This document shows, in pieces, positions 1-9,987 of a DNA stretch of 64,000 nucleotides. The stretch lies in NCBI RefSeq assembly GCF_964355755.1, contig NC_092674.1, forward strand, positions 10,607,001 through 10,671,000. The letters are read 5' to 3'. The DNA comes from Antedon mediterranea. Lineage: Eukaryota; Echinodermata; Crinoidea; Comatulida; Antedonidae. The position numbers and the translations under genes were made by a program. Position 1 is the first letter of the stretch. Every line of letters starts with the position of its first letter. Under the pieces are notes generated by a model that saw only the letters and a program-made list of their open reading frames with translations, had not been told where the DNA came from and did no database searches.

Positions 1-663
1 AGAGCAGAGAAAGTATTTACACAATGGTTGACAAGGTCAATCCTTGAATACCTACAATATACAAAGATTGTCCCTAAATTGCAAGCTTATGACATTCTAT
101 TCAAAAAGTAGGTAATTAGTGACCAAGTGAAGAAATGACTGTGGGATTGCAACACTCTTCTCCTGACGTCCTATCAATCAATACAAGTCCCTTTGGAAGA
201 CGGAAGAAAAAACCCGATCGTGGGACTGCAGCTCTGTGTCATACCTAACACACACACGTCACACACAACCTCACAGACTACTAGAACATGGGCTTTAGAG
301 ACTAATAATTAGGCCTAATTAATAGTATTAATAGAAACTATAATTTTAACACGTAATTCTTTAGTAATAAATTATATTAAAAACACTATTATAAACTAAA
401 GGCTGATCTTCAACAATCCACAAAAAACGCCGCTATTCTTTTATGAAATCGCATGCCCGCAACCACACAGCGGAGATAGGCCTAGAATCGTATCGAAGTT
501 GTGTAATCACTTCTTGTTGCTATAAGTTTTGGGTGCACACGGAACAAGAAAATTTAACTGATGAATTATTCATGTTTATTTTGTGACGTTTCAAAACTTA
601 TGTACGAAAAAAAAAATCGCGCCCGGGCAGCACTGCATCACAGGAAAAAGTTGACGCCGCCCG

Positions 664-738
664 TTTTGTCGACAGGGCATTTCACCGACAGGGCATTTTG
701 CCGACATGACATTTCGCCTACAGGACATTTTCGTCGAT
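664..738. repeat. Degenerate 16 bp tandem repeat
   Basis: Four to five imperfect copies of a 16 bp unit resembling TTTTGCCGACAGGGCA lie head to tail. Copies differ by one to four bases. No coding potential is visible. Confidence 0.6.
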
Positions 739-1373
739 GAACAAAACGCCCTGGCGTATTCAAGTGTTCATTGAGAGTTTTTAGGAGGCATTTATTCAAG
801 GGGGGCATTTTTTTGTGGTGTAATGTTAAGATAATTAAATAAATTCCCTCTAGATATGAAAAAATGTATTACTTGTGAGGTTTTCCAATTACATTTACAG
901 AACTGGCATACTTTATGGTAGGTATAGTCCGATCATTACCATAAAAATAACCATAGTAGATTTGATGTAAACAATACGGTCGGAATACGGTATACCTTTC
1001 ACATTTTATAAGTTATAGACCTACATCAGACACTGATCTATAATTTTCACCTACTGCGGTCGCCATTTCCTTGTTTTGTATTCTTTTGCCTGTGATTAAA
1101 ACATTTGATTTCTAATAATTAAATGAACGTTTCCATTTTTGTGAAAATTCAGTCACCGTTTCTAATAATAGTGAATTAAGATTCATTTTATGTAATTAAT
1201 GAATGAATTTTAATTTTTAAGAAATAATGTTTATTTGAATTGATCTATTACCATGTCATCTGCCCAATATTTATTTAAAAAATAATTTAAAATTGAAAAT
1301 GTTTGTGGTTGGTCGCTTTCTTGTAGATGCTTTAATTGTAGAATGTAATTATTTTGTTTATTTCTGTGCTCTG

Positions 1374-1490
1374 TTCTGGGTTGACCAACTAGCATAGGTG
1401 TTTAGCACCTCTTTGGTCTTTTCTTGCGTTTTATATTTGTTTTGTTTTCTTTGTGTTGTTGAATAAAATAAAATTGAATTAAAAAAAAGG
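1374..1490 (+). mobile_element. 3' tail of a retroposon (SINE/LINE-like)
   Basis: A short hairpin around GGTGTTTAGCACC is followed by a T-rich stretch, GTTGAATAAA and an A-rich end. The same arrangement (GGTGTTTACCACC, then a T-rich segment, then GTTGAATAAA and a poly-A run) closes the SINE copy at 16966-17294. This looks like a detached 3' end of the same or a partner retroposon family. Confidence 0.45.
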
Positions 1491-2280
1491 CTACCTATAT
1501 TGTATTAAATATACTTGCACCTAAGTTCTTACATTCAATCATTTTATATACAGTTTGTTAAAAAATATTGATGATGAATGCGAGAAAAATAATAAGGTGG
1601 ACACGATAGTCACACAAAGCTAACCTGTAATAAATAACATATAGATCCATTATTATTATATTTTATTAATTTAAACAAATAAACTTTTATTATCGTCAAA
1701 ATCTGTTTCAAATTTCTCAAAAGTTGGTGATAATATTATTAGTGTTTTTCTTTTGATATTTTCCTGATTCCCATCATTCCCAGCTTGTCAATAAAGAAGT
1801 ATAATAACAGAGAATTACAGGAATTGTACAACGCAAAGTTTCATTTATTTTATTTCGTACATTTTAATGTATAGTATATACAGTGTATACACAATCAATC
1901 TAACAACAATTTATATAAAATACAACTTGTCTACTATAATATTACAAACACAGAATACAGAATAACAATGAAATTATGAATGGATTCGGAAAATTCAATC
2001 TTCATTTTAAGTTTCAATAAACTCGCCATATAAATCATTATACCATTAGTTTTATTAAGAATATTATTTTTAGAAAAATAAAGAACATTAAGAATTTGGA
2101 GGTGAAACAATTTAAATATATAAGGATTGTCTATTAAATGTTATTGGAGCTTATGGAATCAGGTGATTAATTTTACTCCTGGTGTATTTTTCTTTATACC
2201 TGGAGGATGGAGAGGATCAAATGAGAAAAAAACATGTCCATTTAAGATTAACATTTAAATTATATTTATATATAAAGTTT

Positions 2281-2438
2281 GCGGTACACCACATATATTT
2301 AGTTCTGAAAAGAACTGTTGAGTTTTCGTCGTTTCGACCAATATACTTTGATCGGCCTCACTCCAGAGTATATTGATTGAAACGTCAATAAACTCAACAG
2401 TTTATTTTAGAACTAAATATATCCTACGTGGTGTACGG
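2281..2438. repeat. Long imperfect hairpin (fold-back element)
   Basis: The left arm starting GGTACACCACATATATTTAG is matched by an inverted right arm ending near 2437, and the inner segments around 2328-2347 and 2366-2386 also pair. The two arms fold into a roughly 70 bp stem with a small loop near 2355. A solo fold-back MITE is likely; no transposase is present. Confidence 0.6.
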
Positions 2439-3540
2439 AAAACAGTACATCAACACACTGATTTCGCCATGCAAACCTTCAAACAATAACATTTAAAGTA
2501 GTTTTAATTGGAATTACAGAACAATGTAGTTCAGCACCAGCTGGTATTGTATGGAAATCAGTCATTAGCCACCCAGACTGCCATTGTTAGGTTGGGAGTG
2601 GCCGACAATATTGGGGTGTTGGCTTGCTCAGCTTAAGTTACATTGTATACTTCGTATTTATACCCTTTTATTCTTATAAAAATGTTTAATTTAATTGATT
2701 TTGAATATCTAAATGGAAAAGATTACGTGTACACTATATTATTTATTTAATTGATTAAACCAGGTTTGGCGCTACATAAAAACACCCAAGATTTTTATTC
2801 ACCCCAATCTAACAATGCTAAGTCCAAAATAGGTGGTTATTTTATGGTTGGTTATTTTCCGGGTGGTTAATGTGCCATCTATTAATCTTACTAACAATCT
2901 ATTGCATAAAACGATCAACAGAATATATTCATTGCTCTTCATATTTCAGTGAAACCAAACTTGAATCTGATACTCATTTTGTGATGGCAAGTTGTACAAG
3001 AAAACAATGGTTTTAAAAGATATCAAAGTACAGAATAATTATGGACTAGGCATTTTGGTATTGAATTCACATATGTGGTACATAAATACATGTATATTCC
3101 ATTTCAACTAATGTACTTCCAATTTTTCTATTTTTGTGCAAATTATTGATATTCACACAATGTCGATTAAATAGGACATTCATTACTCACATACATCTTA
3201 TAAATAAAGTAAATCAAACATACAAAACTATAAATAGAAAGGCAAATTTCGCCGATATTTTAACCTAGTAGAAAATTTAATTCTACACCTGTGTTCAACT
3301 TCTCTAACTATTAGGAAGCTTTCGATTTGACGACCTGCCTAGATCAGGTCAAGTGATGTGTCGTCTACAAATCATCAACACTGTATCAAGCTAGAAAGCA
3401 AGGAAACGCATCCTACTATCACAAATCGAAAGCTCTCTATTATTATAAAAAAGGACCAGACCCTACCAGGACAACTATCCTTCCTATTAAAACCACTGGT
3501 AGGCCAACTATCCAACTAAAACTAATCTTTTAAGGGTTAT

Positions 3541-3546
3541 TTTATT
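3541..3546 (-). terminator. Candidate polyadenylation signal of the centrin gene
   Basis: AATAAA on the minus strand, about 270 bases beyond the centrin stop codon (3819-3821). It is a canonical poly(A) signal at a plausible 3' UTR distance. No transcript evidence is available. Confidence 0.45.
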
Positions 3547-3818
3547 TTCTTTATCTTAGGTGGGTTGCTAGACGAGATTATTTTAGGGAGGAAGCTGGGC
3601 TGGGGCAATGTTATCTTCAGAGGAAGGGGTGGTGGCCTGGAGATGATTTTATTCCAGAGAGGTTGCTGGTCTAGGAAAGGGGGCCCTGACTTAGAGAGAT
3701 GATAACATAGGAAGCTTACTAGTCTTAGGAGAAGGGAGGTGTGTGAGGAGTTAATTTAAGACAGACAATTCACTAGCTTTAACTTGTACAAGAAAACACA
3801 AAATATGTAAACTGGTGG

Positions 3819-6275
3819 TTAATATAAACTCGTCTTCTTCATGATACGCAAAAATTCACTTTCATTAATCTCACCATCATTATCTCGGTCCGCCTCATCA
3901 ATCATTTCCTGTAGAAAAAACAGTACATATATGTATTAGTATAATCATTATACTAAATAGTAGTCTCTATTTCTTTTATATGCATATCTTAAGAAACTGA
4001 ATGTTCTTCCAATCCATTATTTTTTTTTTTAATTGATGTAAGCACCGAAAAAGTTTAGAAAAATGTTGTTTCATATAAAAAAAGGGTGGTTCTCAAAAAA
4101 AGGTCCTTCCGTAACATAGCCCGATCGGTTTTAAAAAATGTTGCAATTGGGTATGGTTAAACCTTAGGAATGACCCAAACATGTAATTACTGACCCACAC
4201 ATGTAATTACTGACTAATACACGTAATTATTGACCAATACATGTAATTACTGACCTGATTACTCAGTTTTCTAGTTCCAAAATGGAACTAGAAAACCCAG
4301 ATCATCAAATGGATTGTTCCATTATTATTAGAGGGTAGCATATTTGGAATACTACATAGTTTTATACGTTTTCTTACTAATAAAATAATAATAATTATTG
4401 TAACTTGTAGTAGTAGCCTACGACTTAAATCATAAAGAAATACAGTATACACCTTTTAAAATGTAGGCTTAGCATTTAGGCCTAGCTTAGCAAACTCAAT
4501 TAAAGGCTCAACGTGTGGGCGCTATCGAGATGTATCGCGAAGAGTAGGTCTGGTCTTACAGTACTAGACAAGAAGTGGTCAACTCGTACCCAAAATAACT
4601 CGTACCTATTCCCAACTTGGCTAACTCGTACCTCAACCAACTCGTACATGCCTCATTTTTAAGTCTATTTTAATTACTAACCCATACATGTAATTACTAA
4701 CCCATACAGTACATGTAATTACTGACTTATACAGTACATGTAATTAATAAGTCATACATGTAATTACTGCCCAGTCACAAATACATATAACATGTCATTA
4801 CTGACCCGTACCCCAATACATGTAATTACTGACCCATACATGTATTTACGTTATTAGTTATATTACCTGTAACTCCTCATCTGTCAGATTTTCACCAAGC
4901 TCCTTCGCTACACGCTTCAAATTCTTGAAGGATATCTTGCCGGTTTCATCATCGTCAAACAAACGAAATGCTTTCAAAATTTCTTCTTTTGAGTCTTTTT
5001 CACTCTAAATAAACCAATTAGTAAATTTAAAGTAAAATATACTCAATAATAATAAAAAACATATTAGGACAAAATAAAAATATAGCTTGTTTCTGGTCAA
5101 GCGCCCAGGTGGAAAAAAAAATCCCACCCGCTAACATTTTTTGGGGGATTTCCCAATTCATCAGATACGGTAAGAGGAGGACTAGATCTACGTCTTTTTG
5201 TATATTTTCATTTATTACATGCATTTACGATCCATATAAATAATAAGGCATGATGGGTTTACAGTTTACCCTTCTGTATTGAAGTTTTCCTTTAGTTTAA
5301 AATAATGCGATCAAAAAGCATGTTAGCAAGCCAATCATCAAGGCCCAACAGCTAAAGAACGTGCTGTTCAAATAACTAGCAAACGGAATAAGGCCTAGAC
5401 ATAGCTTGCACATTTGTTTTTCAACAAATTACAAACTATTTAGCCTGTTTAGGTAATTTTGGGTGTTACTACTATATGTACTGTACTACTGTACTATATC
5501 ATGATTTATCACTCACAGCGACTGGGACAATATTGTTATGGTCGATGTATTGTTTTTGTCTAGGAGGGTAGGGCTTATTAATTTAATCGGGCTAGCCTAG
5601 TAATTTAATAATTACTGTTGAAATATGCCTATCCTACAGTAGGCTCTATTTTACTCACCATTTTAGTTGTCATCATTGTTAGAAAGTCATTGAAATCAAT
5701 TGTGCCTGTTCCCTCTTTGTCAATATCTTGAATCATTTTTCTAATCTCTTCTTTTTTGGGTTCAAATCCAAGTGCTCGCATGGCAACCTATAACAATATT
5801 GAAAAAAAAAATACAAGTTGCTGTACTTACAGTACATACATACAATATTTATTTTTCTTAGTTGGAGAGAGTGAGAGATGATCCAAATATATTGGGAGAC
5901 TGCATATCGTGCATGGAGGTGAGATTGCTGCAAAATTACGTACATTTCTTTGTAAATTATTATCAGTACAGTATGTATTTTTATTCATCCATGATTAACA
6001 AAAGAAAGAGATGGATTAAATATTCTTACAATAACGTTACCTTTAATTCTTTTGAATCAATTGTACCAGTTCCTTCTGTATCAAAAAGGTCAAAAGCTTC
6101 TCGAATTTCCTGCTTTTGTTCTTCTGTCAGTTCTGGTTTAGGCCCTGTTCGTTTCTTCTGTGATCCGCCAGCAGCAGATTTGTTATATCTCGAAGCCTGT
6201 ATTTAATTATTAAAAACTTGTTAGGATTGTTAATTTAATAAAACATAATAAAATAGAGAAACTTACTATTGACAT
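3819..6275 (-). CDS. CETN2: Centrin (CETN1/2-type EF-hand protein)
   Basis: Five coding exons read on the minus strand: 6275-6267, 6196-6041, 5787-5659, 5004-4867 and 3908-3819, all with GT-AG introns and matching phase. The product is about 173 aa; human centrin-2 has 172. Four EF-hand loops are visible at about residues 42-53 ([12 protein letters not shown]), 78-89, 115-126 and 151-162 ([12 protein letters not shown]), and the C-terminus ends MKKTSLY as in vertebrate centrins. Loops 1 and 2 carry substitutions that may weaken calcium binding; loop 4 looks intact. Centrins act at centrioles and basal bodies, and centrin-2 also binds XPC in nucleotide excision repair. The first exon (ATGTCAATA, then a perfect GTAAGT donor and a 70 bp intron) is the least certain part. 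An alternative start lies near 6800 with a weaker donor. The gene is head to head with the NSDHL gene on the other side of the retrotransposon. CETN2 is assigned by family and position; CETN1 is a vertebrate retrocopy. Confidence 0.93.
4165..4265. repeat. About 20 bp tandem repeat in the last centrin intron (block 1)
   Basis: Four or so copies of a unit close to TGACCCATACATGTAATTAC follow each other with small changes. The same unit reappears at 4675-4855. Confidence 0.7.
4675..4855. repeat. About 20 bp tandem repeat in the last centrin intron (block 2)
   Basis: Six to seven variable copies of the ACATGTAATTAC-containing unit, some lengthened by the insertion CAGT. The block ends just before the splice donor of centrin exon 4 (4866-4861). 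Confidence 0.7.
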
Positions 6276-7305
6276 AAAAATATACATTTGTTAAATAACT
6301 ATTTGGCTTTGGTAGGATTAAATTAATAATTGAAATGGGCCTAGGTCTAGGTGTCGCTACTGTACTTTTTCCCAATTTAAAAACGCAGCGCAGCGGTGAG
6401 TGATGATGAGTGACTGTGAAGTGAGTTTTGTTTTTTTCTCACGCCCACATCATAAAATTTTGGGCCATTATGTAACATGTTCCCATGATTTAGCCACCGT
6501 TATATTACCTTTATCACAATAAAAAATGCCTTTCAAAACAGCTCATTTTCCGCGAATACTTCGATCGAACTGTGGCCATTTTAGAATCAGGAAATTGCCA
6601 GAAATCAATGCATGTTTTATTTCTGTTTTTATTTTTAAACTGCAAAGAGTGGTGGTTTTAATAAAGAACCAGCTGAACATATCAAAATGGCGACGATACA
6701 AGTCCGTACATAAAACATTGATAGGACCTATTAATAATATGAATAATAATACTCATAATAAGATATTAATTTAACCTCTATTTCGCCAGCTGAAAACATT
6801 TCTTGCCTTTCAAAACTAAATAGGCCTATATATGTGTAATCGGATTTTATAACACTGCCCTCTGTAGTTTCTACATTTTTGGGAGAAAATGAAGCATATA
6901 TTCTGGCAATTAAGTGATAAATAACATAAGATGGCGAACATTTTGCAGTGTGTTGACAGCGAGTTCAGTATTGTTTTGATGTTTTGAAAAGTATTGTTAT
7001 TTAAAAAAAATTAAGTGTGAAAAAGGAAAGTTTAGGTGAGAAATCGAAGATATAACTGTGTGGTGCGAAACTGCAGTAGCGCCGTTTTGTTAGAGTACTC
7101 TACTGAACTGTGTAAGCCATTGTTTTCTTGTACCAATCGATTACGGCAGTACTGACTGGAGACAATATGATATTAAACGTGTGTAAATTTTCGCTCAATC
7201 AGAGGCTGTTTTGTACGTAACGACCCTGCCTGGCGGGATGAATAAGCAAATAAAAATATAGGAGGCCTACCTAGGCCTACATAATAATTAATATATAAGA
7301 AGAAA
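6276..7305. other. Upstream region of the centrin gene
   Basis: No second gene is recognised between the centrin start and the retrotransposon. The segment should contain the centrin promoter and 5' UTR. I see no confident TATA box or CpG-rich stretch. The alternative centrin start (ATGTTTTCAGCTGGC on the minus strand, near 6800) lies here. Confidence 0.4.
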
Positions 7306-7310
7306 GGCAC
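7306..7310. repeat. Target-site duplication, left copy (GGCAC)
   Basis: GGCAC directly precedes the TGTGATA start of the 5' LTR. The same five bases follow the 3' LTR at 14018-14022. A 5 bp duplication is typical of Ty3/gypsy integrases. Confidence 0.9.
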
Positions 7311-7742
7311 TGTGATAATAACTCATGCTAAAGAGGTTATTATCCAGTAACCTTTAGTTACTCCTCTTACAGTTACACATATCATATGGTACCATGTGGC
7401 CTAGAAAAAAGCCCCAGACAAAGTTAACGGTAATTTTGTCTCAATTTTTGAAAAAGGCTAACTTATCAAACTACTTGGAATATTGTTGGCCAATCAGAAG
7501 TCAGAGTGGGGTTTTTAAATAGTTAAGATGATATGTTTTAAGTTTAGTTTTAGTTTTGGTATGAAGGTGAACAGACACAGGTCAGCAAGAGGGCCTGTTC
7601 ATTAAAGAAATATACTTATTTTAACTTTAATGCATTTTTGATGTTCATCTTTGTCTGATAACTTTAAATATTAAGCCGCTCGGACGTTTCTCCTATATGA
7701 CTACATAAGTAAACCGCTCGGACTCATGCGAAGCCCGTAACA
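7311..7742 (+). repeat. 5' LTR (432 bp)
   Basis: It starts TGTGATAATAA and ends CCCGTAACA. It matches the 3' LTR base for base except for three bases missing after CCTTTA (near 7355). A candidate poly(A) signal ATTAAA lies at 7601-7606, and CCGCTCGGA occurs twice near the end (from about 7676 and 7714). Confidence 0.95.
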
Positions 7743-7756
7743 TGGTGGCAGCGGTG
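7743..7756 (+). promoter_or_regulatory. Primer binding site, tRNA-Leu-like
   Basis: TGGTGGCAGCGGTG directly follows the LTR's terminal CA. It is complementary to a tRNA 3' end CACCGCTGCCA plus CCA, which matches a leucine tRNA (AAG anticodon) as I recall it. This is where minus-strand DNA synthesis would be primed. Confidence 0.75.
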
Positions 7757-8079
7757 CTGGAAACGTTTTTAACCCGTTACTATTAACATTAGACGAACTG
7801 TGCTGTGGTGGACCACTTCACAATTTTTTTTGATGGATTGTTTGACTTGAATTTTGATCTGAAACAAGACTTTACCAACATTGTGGATGACATTGTTTTC
7901 ATGCCAGAAACATAAAGGGAAGGAAAACTTTCTGTCAATATCATCAATGTCGAGTTCCAAGTTAAAGGTACATTTTTCATTTTGTGGTAAAAGTTTGTGA
8001 TGCACTATAGTTTAAGTTTTGTTATATATATCTTACTACGTCTTAAGTCATAGTCATTATATATTGTATAAGTACATTA

Positions 8080-9987
8080 ATGCCTAAACATAAGTCAAGT
8101 AGGATCTTAAGATCTCAACAAAGTTCCATAATGAATACCGATGAAGCACAAACTTCTCAGGCTGCTTCTCAAAATAGTACTGTTGTACCAGATATACCCG
8201 AAACCACTCAAAATACTGGTAACGAGACCGACATTCCGGATATGGTACTTGATAAAATTTCTGTAGAAATTGGGGGTCAAATGATTTTGATGCACATGCA
8301 TGATTGGTTGGCCTATCAAAAAATCGAAATGGAAAAAGAAAAGTTAGAATTAGAACGGAAAAAGATTGAATATGATAGAGAGATTGCAAATAAGACATTA
8401 GCACGAGACGAAAATGTTGAAACTATAAGAGCTCAAATACAACGAGAGAGTAATGATGGTCATAGCACCACAAGTTCATATGCCTCCACAAAAATAGATC
8501 GATATAAACAAAAACTAACTAATAATATCGATGCTGACGCTTATTTTACGGCATTCGAAAGTTATGCTAAAAGGGAACAATGGGAGGAATCCACTTGGGT
8601 TCGACGCATCTCCCAATGCATTGAGGGAAAGGCTCGAGACGCCATGAATACCATCATGGACGTAAATTTTGATTACGAAACCCTAAAATGTACGATACTG
8701 GAAGTGTTTCAACTGACCCCAGAACATTACAGACAAAAATTTAGGAACTTAAAGCGAAATGACAATGAAAGCATACGTTCCTACATTACAAAGGTTGGGC
8801 ATAATTTTGATTGTTGGGTGAGATACTCTGGCATTGCGGCTGATGATGCGGCAGGTATTTCGCAATTAATAATACGCGAACAGGTTTTAGAGAACATTCC
8901 CAATGATATGCGCCAGCATTTACTTCAAAAGAAAGTATTAAATACAGCTGACTTTGCCAGAGAGGCGGAGGAGTATGCCAGCATAATACCTAATTATTGG
9001 CAACGCCATAAGCTAAATAATAAGCAAATAGGCACAAATAGTCATTACAGACCGCAGCCCTACAATAGCAAACCACCAAGGTTTGACAGACCGACTTACA
9101 ACAGGCCAAGGTTTAACCCGCCTCCTTCTGCACCAAATCACAGTGCACTTAACAGGCCGGCTACAAATCCACCAAATCAGCATCAATTCAGACCAAACTT
9201 TAATGCTAGCTATCAGCAAGATCTGAATTCATTAAACAGGCCATTTATTCCTCAACAACCTCCCCGATTTAGCAACACACAAGGTCGGCAAAATCAAAAT
9301 CAAAGACAAAAAAATCAACGACCGCACGATTCCTTAAAGTGCATCACGGTGCATAGTGGCTCATCAAAGACTGAGCCTTTGAACAAAGCTTTCTTAATTA
9401 ATGGTATACTTGAGGGTAAAGCCATAACATTTTTGAGAGACACAGGATCGTCAATTACATTGATTGATAAACAGTTTATTCCCCAAAAGAGTCTCACAGG
9501 TTCGTATACCTTAGTCCGAGGCATAGGCCGCACTAACATAGAAATTCCTACCGCTGAGGTACATATTACCACAGAAAAAATACCTACTACCAAAGTTATC
9601 GTTGGTGTAATAGAAGGCCTTGGTAGCGATGGTCTATTGGGCAATGATCTAGACCCAGAAAATAAATGGGACAAACCAAAAGATGTACTAGTAGTTACTA
9701 GAGCACAAACTCGTGTATTGCCCGAAATAAAAGCTCAGGATTGTATTAGACAATATCTTGAACAAAATCAAACAACATCAGAAAATGTGGCACTTAATTT
9801 CAAAGAATCACTTGATTACAATTTGCCAAACACACCAGAGGCAAAATCCTTGTTGCACAGCGACATTAAAGACTTGATAAAACTACAAGAAAAAGATGAA
9901 ACATTGAAATTCATTCGAAGTGAGGTAAAAGATAAATCATGCACAAAAGATCAAGATGTCTGTTTTATAAAGAAAATGGAATTATAA
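8080..9987 (+). CDS. Retrotransposon gag with aspartic protease (ORF1)
   Basis: A 635-codon frame. Residues 80-125 are charged and helical, a probable coiled coil. Residues about 145-300 form a capsid region whose second half (about 205-300) resembles the SCAN domain fold. Residues 320-415 are rich in Arg, Asn, Gln and Pro and probably bind nucleic acid, because no CCHC zinc knuckle is present. A retropepsin follows, with the active-site motif DTGSS at 454-458 and GLLGNDL at 518-524. The tail (about 590-628) resembles the linker that precedes the integrase zinc finger in related elements, which suggests gag, protease and pol were once a single reading frame. The frame stops at 9985-9987, where TAATG overlaps an in-frame ATG of ORF2. 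Gag would form the particle and the protease would mature it. The start ATG at 8080 is the first long-frame ATG. Confidence 0.92.
   Translation: MPKHKSSRILRSQQSSIMNTDEAQTSQAASQNSTVVPDIPETTQNTGNETDIPDMVLDKISVEIGGQMILMHMHDWLAYQKIEMEKEKLELERKKIEYDREIANKTLARDENVETIRAQIQRESNDGHSTTSSYASTKIDRYKQKLTNNIDADAYFTAFESYAKREQWEESTWVRRISQCIEGKARDAMNTIMDVNFDYETLKCTILEVFQLTPEHYRQKFRNLKRNDNESIRSYITKVGHNFDCWVRYSGIAADDAAGISQLIIREQVLENIPNDMRQHLLQKKVLNTADFAREAEEYASIIPNYWQRHKLNNKQIGTNSHYRPQPYNSKPPRFDRPTYNRPRFNPPPSAPNHSALNRPATNPPNQHQFRPNFNASYQQDLNSLNRPFIPQQPPRFSNTQGRQNQNQRQKNQRPHDSLKCITVHSGSSKTEPLNKAFLINGILEGKAITFLRDTGSSITLIDKQFIPQKSLTGSYTLVRGIGRTNIEIPTAEVHITTEKIPTTKVIVGVIEGLGSDGLLGNDLDPENKWDKPKDVLVVTRAQTRVLPEIKAQDCIRQYLEQNQTTSENVALNFKESLDYNLPNTPEAKSLLHSDIKDLIKLQEKDETLKFIRSEVKDKSCTKDQDVCFIKKMEL

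Larger units (their letters stand above)
1..3540. other. Non-coding flank left of the centrin gene
   Basis: I see no exon or family-like open frame in this stretch. It holds a degenerate 16 bp repeat (664-738), a SINE/LINE-like tail (about 1374-1490), a long hairpin (2281-2438) and a short element with 13 bp inverted ends reading AAGCTTTCGATTT (about 3314-3438). The rest is AT-rich sequence with simple runs. Confidence 0.6.

Noticed and set aside
8084-9674. Several 60-120 codon open frames on the minus strand inside gag
   Set aside because: Shadows of the retrotransposon ORF on the opposite strand, without any family features.
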